Assembly (NCBI RefSeq): GCF_024666595.1
Contig: NZ_CP088296.1
Location: 1,922,001-1,986,000, forward strand
Origin: Sphingomonas sp. J315
GTDB lineage: Bacteria; Pseudomonadota; Alphaproteobacteria; Sphingomonadales; Sphingomonadaceae
Reading direction: 5' to 3'
DNA: 64,000 bases
Position numbers and translations under genes: made by a program. How positions within the stretch are numbered: the first letter of the stretch is position 1; each line of letters opens with the position of its first letter. Positions 1 to 8,812 of the stretch are shown piece after piece. The notes under the pieces are model-generated. The model was not told the origin of the DNA. It did not search any database and worked only from the letters and a program-made list of their open reading frames with translations.

Positions 1-78
1 CTGGACGCCGCGAAAGTCTGGAAAGCCGAAAAGCGTGTGCAATACGTCTTGGGGATTCAGCGGGCGCGGGTCACTCAT
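1..78 (-). CDS. recQ: ATP-dependent DNA helicase RecQ, N-terminal 26 residues (cut by window edge)
   Basis: The reverse strand from 78 reads ATG and then 25 open codons to the window edge. The peptide contains LHTLFGFPDFRGVQ, which matches the Q-motif start of RecQ helicases (compare the E. coli pattern FGYxxFRPGQ). RecQ unwinds DNA 3'-5' in recombinational repair. The ATG overlaps the TGA of the upstream secreted-protein gene as ATGA, so the two genes are probably co-transcribed and translationally coupled. Only the N-terminus is visible; the helicase core lies outside the window. Confidence 0.7.
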   Translation of the reverse strand, partial: MSDPRPLNPQDVLHTLFGFPDFRGVQ

Positions 79-959
79 GCGGCGGGGATATAGCCAGTCT
101 CCGCGAGGAATGCGCGCAGTCCGGTTGGATAATCGGGATATTCGACCAGCTGGCCCTCCGGGCAGTCGCCATCCTCGCTGCGATCGACCCTGCATCGGTC
201 CGGCCAGATCGCGGTTTCCTTGCGATGTTCGGCGAGGATCACCGGCCACACCGCGTCGAGCTGGCCCAGCCGCGCGGCGCTCGCGGCCCATGCGGCACAG
301 GCGCCATTGGGATAATCTTCGCCGATGCACGCTTTGCGCGCGCGCACTGCGGCCATCGCGAAAACCTTGGCGAAGCGGGGTTCGGCCGACACGTCGCGCA
401 CTGCCCCATCGACAATGTTCAGCACCTTTGGCGGTGCCACGCTCGCGGCATAGCTTTCGAAGGCGTAGAGGAAGCGGTCGTCGCTCACCACGAAATCACG
501 AACCCCGTCACCATCGACGTCCCTTGGCCAGCCGATCTCCGCCCCGTCATAGCCACCGAGCTCGACGATCTTCAGCCCGTTCGCGCTCCGCACGATCACG
601 CGCAGTTGCTGGCAGCAATGCATCCCGCCGGTATAAGTCTGGAGGAACGCGACGACGGGCCCGCCCTTGTCGAGCGGCCCCAGCATCAGCGTGGCGGCCA
701 GCGGCAGATCGTCGAGCGTCACCGACCTGCCGTCTGCGGTACTGAGCACGAGCCTCGGCTCTAGCTGCTCCTCCTCGCATTCGTCGCCCAGCGGTGCGCA
801 CTGAACGCGGTCGAAGGTCGCGGTCAGGTCGCCATGGCGAAACGCCTTGCGCCCGTCGCCCATCGACCATTGAACTGCTTCGCCCGCGCGCACCTGCCGC
901 GCCGGCGAAGCCGCACCGCCGAGCATCAATGCCACCAAGATCAGCGTGAAAAGCCGCAT
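75..959 (-). CDS. Secreted protein of unknown function with a DxDGDG-type calcium-binding loop
   Basis: This is a 294-residue protein starting at the ATG at 959, where a typical signal peptide begins (MRLFTLILVALMLGGAA); a longer start at 1016 would bury it. The mature part is rich in acidic residues and has a DVDGDGVRDFVVSD segment, as in VCBS/FG-GAP-like calcium loops. Several cysteines (HCC, KACIG, NGACAAW, DRCRV, GDCPE) suggest disulfides in the periplasm. The C-terminal part has the layout of lysozyme-inhibitor-like proteins, but I do not recognise the family. Its stop overlaps the recQ start. Confidence 0.6.
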   Translation of the reverse strand: MRLFTLILVALMLGGAASPARQVRAGEAVQWSMGDGRKAFRHGDLTATFDRVQCAPLGDECEEEQLEPRLVLSTADGRSVTLDDLPLAATLMLGPLDKGGPVVAFLQTYTGGMHCCQQLRVIVRSANGLKIVELGGYDGAEIGWPRDVDGDGVRDFVVSDDRFLYAFESYAASVAPPKVLNIVDGAVRDVSAEPRFAKVFAMAAVRARKACIGEDYPNGACAAWAASAARLGQLDAVWPVILAEHRKETAIWPDRCRVDRSEDGDCPEGQLVEYPDYPTGLRAFLAETGYIPAA

Positions 960-1030
960 CTTCAAGCGATTGTCCTCCGTTCCCGGATCGCTACCATCGC
1001 CCCCGATGCACGGCAATCGGGAGGCGGGTG

Positions 1031-1321
1031 ATGGATTCTGACGAAATTCGCGACAATGCGGAACGGAACCGGTTCGAACTGATCGTGGACGGCCATCTGG
1101 CGCGCGCCGAATATGTGATCGACGGCGATATCATCACCTTCACCCACACCATCGTCCCGCCTGCGCTGGAAGGACGGGGAATTGCCAGCCGGTTGATCCT
1201 GCACGCGCTGACCGCCGCGCGCGACCGTGGGCTGCGGGTGATCGCGCAGTGCCCGTTCGTCGCCGCCTATATCCGCAAGCACCCCCAATGGGCGGAGCTG
1301 CTCGCCGAGCCGCTGGATTAG
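1031..1321 (+). CDS. GNAT-family N-acetyltransferase (small YidJ/CG-type)
   Basis: A 96-residue protein that starts at ATG 1031 behind a GGAGG-like ribosome site; a GTG lies directly upstream. It shows the compact GCN5-related pattern: beta strands with 'ITFTHTIVPPALEGRGIAS' forming the acetyl-CoA loop, followed by LILHALTAARDRGLRVIAQC and a C-terminal YIRKHPQWAELL. This is the short GNAT clade often annotated as 'GNAT family N-acetyltransferase' with no known substrate. It faces away from the secreted-protein gene and converges on hisZ with a 4-bp overlap of the stop codons. Confidence 0.8.
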   Translation: MDSDEIRDNAERNRFELIVDGHLARAEYVIDGDIITFTHTIVPPALEGRGIASRLILHALTAARDRGLRVIAQCPFVAAYIRKHPQWAELLAEPLD

Positions 1322-2409
1322 AGGCGGCAGGGCTCGCCGTTGTTGAGGACATGGGTGCAGAGCTGGGCTGCTGCACTGTCCTGGGCATCGAGCGCGGCGA
1401 CCGCGACCCAGCCCTCGCTCCGCCAATGCGCCGCCGTCGCCGCATCGGTGCCGAACGGCAGGAACAAGCGCCTCCGCTCCGCCGGGGCCAGCCCTGCGTC
1501 TAGCAAGGGATCGGCATAGAGCGAGAAGCCGACGGCGGGTTCCTCACCCTGCGCGCCGATCACCGAATAGCTGCCGCCACGCCCGATTTCGCCGCGCACG
1601 CCGCGCGCGAACAGCGAGAATCCGATCCAGCTCTGATATTCGAAGCCATGCCGTTCGGTCGGGTCGAGCGTGAGCGCGGCCTTGCCCGCCACCGCCTGGG
1701 CGACCGCCTCCAGCCCGTCGAGCCGGCTGGACAGCGCCCCTCCGGTGTCGTGCGCGCGCAGCCGGGCAACCGCCGCGTCGAACGGCCCCGCCGCCTCGAT
1801 CAGGGGCAAGAATGCCGGGTCGATCGCCGCGACCGAAGCGGCGTCCTTGGCGTCGAGCGCGGCGCGCAGGGCTGTGAGCTGGTCGGGCGCCATTTCGGGG
1901 GCAAGCTGTTCGACCAAATCGGGCAGGGTGAAGTCGATCGCGAGGCCGGGAACGCCCGCCGCCTCCAGCGCCGCTACCGCGACGCTGACGATCTCGCGCA
2001 CCGCAGCGATGCTGTCGCGCCCGATCAGCTCGCAGCCGATCTGGCGCATCGCGCGCTCGGGCCGCAGCTCGCTGGCGCGCAGCTTGAGCACCTGCCCAGC
2101 ATAGGACAGGCGGACGGGACGCGGATGGTGCGCCATGCGCGTCGCGGCGATGCGGCCGATCTGCGCGGTGATGTCGGGGCGGATCGCCAGCGTGCGGCGC
2201 GACACCGGATCGGTGAAGCGCACCGCATCCTTGCCGCTCCCTGCCTTCAGCCGTGCCCCAAGCGATTCCTCGAACTCGGCAAGCGGGGGATCGACCCGCT
2301 CATAGCCATGCAGCCGCGCAACATCGAGCACGCGCGATTCGAGCGCCGCCGCCGAATCGGCAAGCGGGGGCAGGCGGTCGTGGAATCCTTCGGGAAGTAG
2401 TCCGTTCAT
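1318..2409 (-). CDS. hisZ: ATP phosphoribosyltransferase regulatory subunit HisZ
   Basis: 363 residues, class II aminoacyl-tRNA synthetase fold. It begins MNGLLPEGFHDRLPP, typical of HisZ, so I use ATG 2409 rather than the ORF-extending codon at 2421. Signature stretches are RFTDPVSRRTLAIRPDIT and RLSYAGQVLKLR. HisZ partners the short form of HisG and confers histidine feedback control on the first step of histidine synthesis; it has no synthetase activity itself. No hisG lies in the window, but hisN (19.9 kb) belongs to the same pathway. Confidence 0.9.
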   Translation of the reverse strand: MNGLLPEGFHDRLPPLADSAAALESRVLDVARLHGYERVDPPLAEFEESLGARLKAGSGKDAVRFTDPVSRRTLAIRPDITAQIGRIAATRMAHHPRPVRLSYAGQVLKLRASELRPERAMRQIGCELIGRDSIAAVREIVSVAVAALEAAGVPGLAIDFTLPDLVEQLAPEMAPDQLTALRAALDAKDAASVAAIDPAFLPLIEAAGPFDAAVARLRAHDTGGALSSRLDGLEAVAQAVAGKAALTLDPTERHGFEYQSWIGFSLFARGVRGEIGRGGSYSVIGAQGEEPAVGFSLYADPLLDAGLAPAERRRLFLPFGTDAATAAHWRSEGWVAVAALDAQDSAAAQLCTHVLNNGEPCRL

Positions 2410-2428
2410 GCCCGCCCCCATAAGCGCG

Positions 2429-4006
2429 TCAGAACTTGAGCGCCATGGCGGTCTTGACGCCCGGCAGCGCGCGAACCTGCGCTACCAGTTCCGCCGTAAC
2501 CGCCTCGTCCACCGAGAGCAGCAGCACCGCTTCGCCACCGGCATCGCGGCGGCCGAGGTGGAAGGTGCCGATATTGACCCCGGCATCGCCCAGCGCGGTG
2601 CCGATCCGGCCGATAAAGCCGGGGGCGTCGGCGTTGACGACATAGAGCATGTGCCCGGCGAGATCGGCCTCGACCTTGATCCCGAACAGCTCGACCAGCC
2701 GCGGCTCGCGGTTGTTGAACAATGTGCCCGCGACCGAGCGTTCACCGGCATCGGTCTTGACCGACACGCGGATCAGCGTGTGGTAATCGCCTTCCTTCTC
2801 GGTCTTGACCTCACGCACCTCGATCCCGCGCTCCTTGGCGAGGAAGGGGGCGTTGACCATGTTGACCGTGTCGGTCTGGGTGCGCAGGAACCCGGCGAGC
2901 ACCGCGCTGACGATCGGCTTCTGGTTGACCTCGGTCGCCGCCCCCTCGCTATGCACCGACACGCGCGGGATATCGCCATGGGTGAGCTGGCCGACGAGCG
3001 AGCCCAGCTTTTCGGCCAGCGCCATGTACGGCTTGACCCGCGGCGCTTCCTCGGCGGTCAGGCTCGGCACGTTGAGCGCGTTGGTGACGCCGCCATTGAC
3101 GAGGTAATCGGCCATCTGCTCGGCGACCTGGATCGCGACATTGACCTGCGCCTCGTTGGTCGACGCGCCCAGATGTGGGGTGGCGACGAAGTTGGGGGTG
3201 CCGAACAGCGCGTGTTCCTTGGCCGGTTCGGTCACGAACACGTCGAGCGCCGCGCCCGCGACATGGCCGCTGTCGAGCAGCTCCTTGAGCGCCGCCTCGT
3301 CGATCAGCCCGCCGCGCGCGCAGTTGATGATGCGCACGCCCTTCTTGGTCTTGAGCAGGTTTTCCTTGGACAGGATGTTGCGCGTCTGGTCGGTCAGCGG
3401 CGTGTGCAGCGTGATGAAGTCGGCGCGGGCGAGCAATGTGTCGAGCTCGACCTTTTCCACGCCCATTTCCACCGCACGCTCAGGGCTGAGGAACGGGTCG
3501 AATGCGACCACCTTCATGCGGAGGCCATGCGCGCGATCCGCGACGATCGACCCGATATTGCCCGCACCGATCAGACCCAGCGTCTTGCCGGTCACCTCGA
3601 CGCCCATGAAGCCGTTCTTGGGCCAGGTTCCCGCCTGGGTCTGGGCGTTCGCCTCGGGCAGCTGGCGCGCGAGCGCGAACATCAGCGCGATGGCGTGTTC
3701 GGCGGTGGTGATCGAATTGCCGAACGGGGTGTTCATCACCACCACGCCCTTCGAGGACGCATAGGGGATGTCGACATTGTCGACGCCGATGCCGGCGCGG
3801 CCGATGACCTTCAGATTAGTCGCGGCGTCGATGATCTCCTTGGTCGCCTTGGTCGAGCTACGGATGGCGAGGCCATCATATTGGCCGATGATCGCCTTCA
3901 GCTCCTCCGGCGTCTTGCCGGTGATCTCGTCCACCTCGACCCCGCGCTCGCGGAAGATCTGGGCGGCCTTGGGGTCCATTTTGTCGCTGATCAGTACCTT
4001 GGGCAT
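2429..4006 (-). CDS. serA: D-3-phosphoglycerate dehydrogenase
   Basis: 525 residues, the long SerA form. The start is ATG 4006 (MPKVLISDKMD); the upstream extension to 4114 would translate a repeat element. Order: substrate/cofactor domains with the NAD-binding glycine motif GAGNIGS, catalytic-site segments NCARGG and TPHLGAST, then an intervening ASB-like domain and a C-terminal ACT domain (NADAPGFIGRIGTALGDAG). The enzyme catalyses the first step of serine synthesis, 3-phosphoglycerate to 3-phosphohydroxypyruvate. It lies downstream of serC on the same strand, separated by a repeat doublet. Confidence 0.97.
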   Translation of the reverse strand: MPKVLISDKMDPKAAQIFRERGVEVDEITGKTPEELKAIIGQYDGLAIRSSTKATKEIIDAATNLKVIGRAGIGVDNVDIPYASSKGVVVMNTPFGNSITTAEHAIALMFALARQLPEANAQTQAGTWPKNGFMGVEVTGKTLGLIGAGNIGSIVADRAHGLRMKVVAFDPFLSPERAVEMGVEKVELDTLLARADFITLHTPLTDQTRNILSKENLLKTKKGVRIINCARGGLIDEAALKELLDSGHVAGAALDVFVTEPAKEHALFGTPNFVATPHLGASTNEAQVNVAIQVAEQMADYLVNGGVTNALNVPSLTAEEAPRVKPYMALAEKLGSLVGQLTHGDIPRVSVHSEGAATEVNQKPIVSAVLAGFLRTQTDTVNMVNAPFLAKERGIEVREVKTEKEGDYHTLIRVSVKTDAGERSVAGTLFNNREPRLVELFGIKVEADLAGHMLYVVNADAPGFIGRIGTALGDAGVNIGTFHLGRRDAGGEAVLLLSVDEAVTAELVAQVRALPGVKTAMALKF

Positions 4007-4014
4007 TGTTATCT

Positions 4015-4138
4015 CCCTCTCCCCTTCAGGGGAGAGGGCCGGGGAGAGGGGCAGTGTCTCGTCCGGCCCTGTCAATTGAAATGGAATGTTCGAGAGGGAC
4101 TGCCCCTCTCCCAACCCTCTCCCCTGAAGGGGAGAGGG
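4015..4138. repeat. REP-like doublet: two inverted 40-bp units, each with a perfect palindrome
   Basis: At 4015-4038 and 4115-4138 there are two 24-bp hairpins, each with perfect 10-bp arms (CCCTCTCCCC / GGGGAGAGGG). Their loops are TTCA and TGAA, so the copies are inverted. Similarity continues into a GGGAGAGGGGCAGT tail: unit one is 4015-4055, unit two is 4099-4138 on the other strand. This is the form of a REP/BIME element between serC and serA. It could attenuate or process the serC-serA transcript, but nothing in the sequence proves that. Confidence 0.75.
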
Positions 4139-4147
4139 CTATAGAGG

Positions 4148-5308
4148 TCAGCCCGCCTTGGCGGTGGCGTAGGCCCAGTCGAGCCAGGGGCCGAGCGCCT
4201 CGATATCGGCGGTGTCCACGGTCGCGCCGCACCAGATGCGCAGCCCCGCCGGAGCGTCGCGGTATCCGGCGACGTCATAGGCGGCGTCCTCGGCTTCGAG
4301 CAGCGACGCGAACTTCTTGATGAAGGCTTCGTCTGCCCCTTCGACCGTCAGGCACACGCTGGTGGTCGATCGGACCGCTTCGTCCGCAGCCAGATTGCCG
4401 AGCCAGTCGCGTTCCGCGACCAGCTTCTGCAATGCGGCGGCATTGGCGTCGCTGCGCGCGATCAGGCCTTCAAGCCCGCCGAGACCCTTGGCCCATTCGA
4501 GCGCAAAGATCGCGTCCTCGACCGCCAGCATCGACGGCGTATTGATCGTCTCGCCCTTGAACAAGCCCTCGGTCAGCTTGCCCTTGGCCATCAGGCGGAA
4601 CACCTTGGGCAGCGGCCAGGCGGGGGTGTAGCTTTCCAGCCGTTCCACCGCGCGCGGGCCGAGGATCAGGACGCCATGGCCGCCTTCGCCGCCCAGCACC
4701 TTTTGCCAGCTGAAGGTCGCGACATCGATCTTGTCCCACGGCAGGTCGTAGGCGAACACCGCGCTGGTCGAATCGGCGAAGGTCAGCCCTTCGCGGTCGT
4801 CGGGGATCCAGTCGCCATCGGGTACGCGCACGCCGCTGGTGGTGCCGTTCCAGGTGAACAGCACGTCGTCGGCGAAATCGACCTGAGTCAGGTCGGGCAG
4901 CTGGCCATAATCGGCGCGGACGATCGTCGGATCGAGCTTGAGCTGCTTGACCGCGTCGGTGACCCAGCCTTCGCCGAACGATTCCCAGGCGAGCGTCGTG
5001 ACGCCCCGCGCACCAAGCATCGTCCACATCGCCATCTCGAACGCGCCGGTGTCGGAACCGGGGACGATGCCGATGCGGTGCGTGTCGGGCAGGCGCAGCA
5101 TCTCGCGCATCAGGTCGATGCAGTATTGGAGACGGGTCTTGCCGAGCTTCGAGCGGTGCGAGCGACCGAGAACCTCGGTCGCGAGCTTGGCGGCATCCCA
5201 GCCCGGAGGCTTGGCGCAGGGACCCGAAGAGAAATGGGGGCGAGCCGGCTTCGTGGCGGGCTTGGCGATGGACGCAGTTCCGGCGTCGGCGGCAACAAAC
5301 TCAGTCAT
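4148..5308 (-). CDS. serC: Phosphoserine transaminase
   Basis: 386 residues. PLP-dependent aminotransferase of the alphaproteobacterial SerC group: phosphate-binding [12 protein letters not shown] near the N-terminus, [13 protein letters not shown], and the Schiff-base lysine in [15 protein letters not shown]. It converts 3-phosphohydroxypyruvate plus glutamate to phosphoserine, the step after SerA. The first about 25 residues are Ala/Pro rich and poorly conserved. ATG 5308 has a GGAGAG ribosome site 6 bases upstream that sits inside a hairpin of the leader RNA. Likely co-transcribed with serA. Confidence 0.97.
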   Translation of the reverse strand: MTEFVAADAGTASIAKPATKPARPHFSSGPCAKPPGWDAAKLATEVLGRSHRSKLGKTRLQYCIDLMREMLRLPDTHRIGIVPGSDTGAFEMAMWTMLGARGVTTLAWESFGEGWVTDAVKQLKLDPTIVRADYGQLPDLTQVDFADDVLFTWNGTTSGVRVPDGDWIPDDREGLTFADSTSAVFAYDLPWDKIDVATFSWQKVLGGEGGHGVLILGPRAVERLESYTPAWPLPKVFRLMAKGKLTEGLFKGETINTPSMLAVEDAIFALEWAKGLGGLEGLIARSDANAAALQKLVAERDWLGNLAADEAVRSTTSVCLTVEGADEAFIKKFASLLEAEDAAYDVAGYRDAPAGLRIWCGATVDTADIEALGPWLDWAYATAKAG

Positions 5309-5370
5309 GTCAGTCTCTCCTCGCAGAGAGCACGCGCGGCGTTGGGACCGCGTGGCCCGTCGGCGGCCCT
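5309..5370 (-). ncRNA. serC-type leader RNA (5' UTR of serC)
   Basis: On the reverse strand the serC leader can form two adjacent hairpins. The first pairs CACGCGG with CCGCGCGTG (with a bulge; 5331-5354). The second pairs CTCTC with GAGAG around TGCGAG (5315-5330) and contains the ribosome site. This architecture, position and the segment GGCCGCCGACGGGCC agree with the serC RNA motif known upstream of serC in alphaproteobacteria, as I remember it. A TTGACT hexamer about 25 bases upstream could be the -35 box. A covariance-model search would settle it. Confidence 0.6.
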
Positions 5371-5476
5371 AACGATGGGGGGCGGTAAGTCAAGCAAAGA
5401 GCGGTATCGGGTGAAACGGGTGGAATCCGGGTGGGGCGGATAAGCGCGGGTTAACCACAATGGGTTACAGGGGGGC

Positions 5477-6166
5477 ATGGTCATGCGCGCAATCCTGACC
5501 CTGTGCTTTCCCCTGTTGCTCGCCGGATGCGTGTTCGGCGGTGACGACGACCGTGCAGCGCCGTCGCGCGCGCCGGTGCGCCCGGACCCGCGCGGCCCGG
5601 TGACGCTCGACATTCCGACCAGCCGCGAGACGCAGCAATGCTATGCCGATCTGTCGCGCGCAGAGGTGCGGTTCAGTCCGCTGCCCGACCGCGACTATGG
5701 TGGCGGATGCATGGTGATCGGCGCGGTGCAGCTGATCGATGTCGGGATCCCGGTGTCGGGGCTGAAGGCAATGCGTTGCCCGCTGGCGCGCAATTTCATT
5801 GCCTGGATGCGCCACGCGGCGGTCCCGGCGGCGCGCGAGATATTGAATGGCGAGCTGGTGCGGGTCGAAACCTATGGCACCTACTCCTGCCGGGGGATCG
5901 TCGGTGGGAGTGCCGCGTCGTCGCTCAAGGTTTCCGAACATGGGCTTGGCAATGCGATCGATGTCGCCGCCTTTGTCTTGCGTGATGGACGCAAGATCAG
6001 CGTGCTGGGCGATTGGAGCGGCGGGACGGCGGAGGAGCGCGAGTTCCTGCGCGTCGTGCACCGTTCGGCGTGTCGCCGCTTCACCACGGTGCTGGGCCCC
6101 GACTATAACAGCGCGCACGCAAACCATTTCCATTTCGACCTCGGCGGCAAGCCGTTCTGCCGCTGA
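5477..6166 (+). CDS. Extensin-like family lipoprotein (M15-like peptidase fold)
   Basis: 229 residues. An N-terminal lipobox (LLLAGC) predicts an outer-membrane or periplasmic lipoprotein. The C-terminal domain matches the bacterial extensin-like family: C-Y-AxL near residue 55, EHGLGNAIDVAAF, and HFHFDLG at the end. The SEHGLGNAIDVA plus NHFHFD pair resembles the metal-binding H..D..H layout of LAS/M15 peptidoglycan peptidases, so a cell-wall role is an inference. Two start codons (5477, 5483) are close together. Confidence 0.85.
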   Translation: MVMRAILTLCFPLLLAGCVFGGDDDRAAPSRAPVRPDPRGPVTLDIPTSRETQQCYADLSRAEVRFSPLPDRDYGGGCMVIGAVQLIDVGIPVSGLKAMRCPLARNFIAWMRHAAVPAAREILNGELVRVETYGTYSCRGIVGGSAASSLKVSEHGLGNAIDVAAFVLRDGRKISVLGDWSGGTAEEREFLRVVHRSACRRFTTVLGPDYNSAHANHFHFDLGGKPFCR

Positions 6167-6212
6167 CGCTCGGCGCTTTGCGTCCGAAGCGAAACCGGCT
6201 AGTCCCGTCGCA

Positions 6213-7080
6213 ATGACAGACAAGAAAGTGCCGTCGCGCGTCTTTGCCCGCGCGAGCCAGGATGCGGAGACCGCGCGGACCGCCGTCTCCACCCCCCAGA
6301 CCGAACACCCGGCCTATCGCCTCGCCTTTCAGGACATGGACTTCCTGTTGCGTGAGGATCTGCGTCCCGTGCGGTTCCAGCTCGAGCTGTTGAAGCCCAG
6401 CCTGTTGATGGACGAGGCGAACATCGCGTCACTGTTCGTCATCTACGGATCGGCGCGGATTCCCGAGCCGGCCAAGGCGCAGGCGCTGCTCGACCTGGCG
6501 ACCGATGACCAGTCGCGGCGAATCGCCGAGCGGTTGATCGAGAAGTCGAAATATTACGATGTCGCGCGCGAACTGGCGGGACTCGCCAGCTGCTACCCGC
6601 TCGACGAGAATGGCGACCGCCATTTCGTCGTCACCTCGGGCGGCGGGCCTTCGATCATGGAGGCGGCAGAATCGCGGCGCGACCGAAAAGGGCTGCGAGT
6701 CGGTCGGGCTCAATATCGTGCTGCCGCATGAGCAGGCACCGAATGAGTATGTGACCCCGTCACTGAGCTTCCAGTTCCACTATTTCGCGCTGCGCAAGAT
6801 GCACTTCCTGCTCCGCGCGCGAGCGGTCGCGGTGTTCCCCGGCGGGTTCGGGACGTTCGACGAATCGTTCGAGTTGCTGACGCTGATCCAGACCGGGAAG
6901 ATCGCTCCGATCCCGGTGCTGTTCTACGGCAAGGATTTCTGGACCCGCGTTGTCAATTTCGAGGCGCTGGTCGAGGAGGGTGTAATCAGTCCTCGCGACC
7001 TTGGCCTGTTCCACTTCTGCGAAACCGCCGAGGAGGGATGGGAGATCGTCCAGAAATTCTGGGAGGACCGGGAGGAGTAA
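6213..7080 (+). CDS. TIGR00730/LOG-family protein, apparent +1 frameshift near 6666-6670
   Basis: The N-terminal half (from MTDKKVPSRVFARAS) reads in one frame through SLFVIYGSARIP and VVTSGGGPSIMEAA. The continuation NRGATEKGCESVGLNIVLP then reads in another frame to the stop at 7080. Removing one base around 6668-6669 gives a 288-residue protein. PGGFGTFDE is the nucleotide-binding signature of the LOG/TIGR00730 family (cytokinin-riboside 5'-monophosphate phosphoribohydrolase-like, nucleotide hydrolysis). The break is not in a homopolymer, unlike the others in this window, so a real mutation is possible here. Confidence 0.8.
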
Positions 7081-7082
7081 GA

Positions 7083-7112
7083 AAAAGGGCGGCCCGTTGA
7101 GGCCGCCCTTTT
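7083..7112. terminator. Bidirectional rho-independent terminator
   Basis: A perfect 12-bp inverted repeat AAAAGGGCGGCC / GGCCGCCCTTTT with a 6-base loop lies between the LOG gene and the cytochrome c gene. The A run on one side and T run on the other let it end transcription from both directions. Confidence 0.85.
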
Positions 7113-7135
7113 CGCGTTCCAGTCCCGAGGCCGAA

Positions 7136-7798
7136 TTATTCCTTCTTCGCGGCTTCCGCGGCTGCGGCGGGATCGACCGAGGGTGCGCCAGAAGCCGGAG
7201 TGCCGGCATTGCCCAGTTCGGTCGGTGTCACTTCGTTGCCAGCTTCTGTCTCACCCTCGGCCGGAGCCGCTTCGGGGGCTGGCAAAGGCAGGTTCGAGCC
7301 CTGCGCGTTCATATAGGCGATCACGTTCGCGCGTTCCTGCGGATCGGACAGGCCGGCAAAGGTCATCTTGGTGCCGGCGGCATATTTGCGCGGGCTGGCG
7401 AGCCATGCGTCCATCGCCTCGAACGTCCAGTTGCCCGGAACCGCCTTGAGCGCGTCGGAATAGGCGAATCCGGCGACATGGCCGTGCGGCTTGCCCATCG
7501 ACGCCCACAGATTCGGCCCCACGCCATTCGCACCGCCCTGGGTGATCGAATGACATGCCGCGCATTTGGCGAACGATGCCTGACCCTTGGCGACATCGGC
7601 CTTGGCCAGGCGGTTGGCGATCGGCTCGACCGCAGCGGCACCGCTGCCGCCCTCCGGGCCGTCCGCGCTCTCGACCGGATAGCCTTCCTTCTCGGGCTTT
7701 CCACCATGATAGATCATGCCGCTGGCGATCGAGAGGCCGAGGGCAGAGGCACAGCCGAACAGGACCCAGCCTGCGATCGTGTTCATGCGATTGTCCAT
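7136..7798 (-). CDS. Membrane-anchored class I cytochrome c (c2/cy-like)
   Basis: 220 residues from ATG 7798 (MDNRMNTIAGWVLF); ATG 7786 is an alternative. An uncleaved N-terminal membrane segment (WVLFGCASALGLSIASGMIY) precedes a cytochrome c domain with the haem site CAACHS and the axial methionine in AGTKMTFAGLSDP. The C-terminus is a low-complexity Ala/Pro/Glu tail. It probably carries electrons at the periplasmic face of the inner membrane, as in c552/cy types. The much longer ORF start at 8200 runs into pheA and is rejected. Confidence 0.9.
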   Translation of the reverse strand: MDNRMNTIAGWVLFGCASALGLSIASGMIYHGGKPEKEGYPVESADGPEGGSGAAAVEPIANRLAKADVAKGQASFAKCAACHSITQGGANGVGPNLWASMGKPHGHVAGFAYSDALKAVPGNWTFEAMDAWLASPRKYAAGTKMTFAGLSDPQERANVIAYMNAQGSNLPLPAPEAAPAEGETEAGNEVTPTELGNAGTPASGAPSVDPAAAAEAAKKE

Positions 7799-7907
7799 GT
7801 GCGCCCGTTCTGCCCCGTGTTGATCTTGGCCGGGTTCTTTAGTGTGGCCTTTTGATCCCCGCAACCCGGGCTTGCCGCAAGTTGATCGCGCGGTTACGCG
7901 CGCGCCG

Positions 7908-8801
7908 ATGGACAATTTCGCCGCCCCCGCCCGCCCGATCGTCGAACGGATGACGCAGGCCGCTCTGGCCGAGCCCAAACGCGCGGTCGCGTTCCAGGGC
8001 GCGCCGGGCGCAAATTCGCACATGGCTGCGCTGGAGGCCTTCCCGACCGGGCTGCCGCTCCCCTGCTTCAGCTTTGAGGATGCGATCGACGCGGTGCGCG
8101 ACGGGCGCGCCGATTGCGCGATGATCCCGATCGAAAATTCGCTGCACGGGCGGGTCGCCGACATCCATTTCCTGCTGCCCGAATCGGGCCTGGTCATCAT
8201 CGGCGAGCATTTCCTGCCGATCCGCTACGCGCTGATGGGACTGGGCGCGCGCGCCGGGGTGCGTCAGGCGATGAGCCATCCGCAGGCGCTGGGCCAGTGC
8301 CGCCACTGGCTGAAGGCTCAGGGGATCGCACCGCTCTCCTACCCCGATACCGCCGGGGCGGCGGCGGTGGTGGCGGAGGAGGGCGATCCCGCCGTGGCCG
8401 CGCTCGCCCCGCCGGGCGCTGCGCCGCTCTATGGTCTGACGATCTTCGACAACGACGTCGCCGACGCCGATCACAACATGACCCGTTTCGTGATGCTCTC
8501 GCGCAGTGCGCCGCCGCTGCGCGATCACGGGCCGTACATGACCACGTTCGTGTTCGAGGTGAAGAACGTGCCCGCCGCGCTGTACAAGGCGCTGGGCGGC
8601 TTCGCGACCAATGGGGTAAACATGACCAAGCTGGAAAGCTACCAGCGCGGCGGCAGCTTCGCGGCGACGGAATTCTATGCCGACATCGTGGGTCGTCCCG
8701 GCGACGCCGCAGTCGATCGCGCGCTGGAGGAACTCAAGTTCCACACCAAGTCGATGCGTGTGCTTGGCACCTATCCGCAGGCGCGCGCGCGTCCGGAGTG
8801 A
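7908..8801 (+). CDS. pheA: Prephenate dehydratase
   Basis: 297 residues from ATG 7908 (MDNFAAPARP). AVAFQGAPGANSHMAA, the PIENSLHGRV signature and LTIFDNDVADADHNMTRF (catalytic TRF) define the prephenate dehydratase domain. A C-terminal ACT domain (NVPAALYKALGGF; KLESYQ) senses phenylalanine. There is no chorismate mutase domain, so this is the monofunctional form. It converts prephenate to phenylpyruvate in phenylalanine synthesis. It is divergent from the cytochrome c gene (about 110 bp apart), as commonly seen in sphingomonads. Confidence 0.95.
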   Translation: MDNFAAPARPIVERMTQAALAEPKRAVAFQGAPGANSHMAALEAFPTGLPLPCFSFEDAIDAVRDGRADCAMIPIENSLHGRVADIHFLLPESGLVIIGEHFLPIRYALMGLGARAGVRQAMSHPQALGQCRHWLKAQGIAPLSYPDTAGAAAVVAEEGDPAVAALAPPGAAPLYGLTIFDNDVADADHNMTRFVMLSRSAPPLRDHGPYMTTFVFEVKNVPAALYKALGGFATNGVNMTKLESYQRGGSFAATEFYADIVGRPGDAAVDRALEELKFHTKSMRVLGTYPQARARPE

Positions 8802-8812
8802 CGTAAACTTGT

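Noticed and set aside
7136..8200. Cytochrome c gene starting at 8200
   Set aside because: The extension runs antisense through pheA; the signal/anchor segment begins at 7798.
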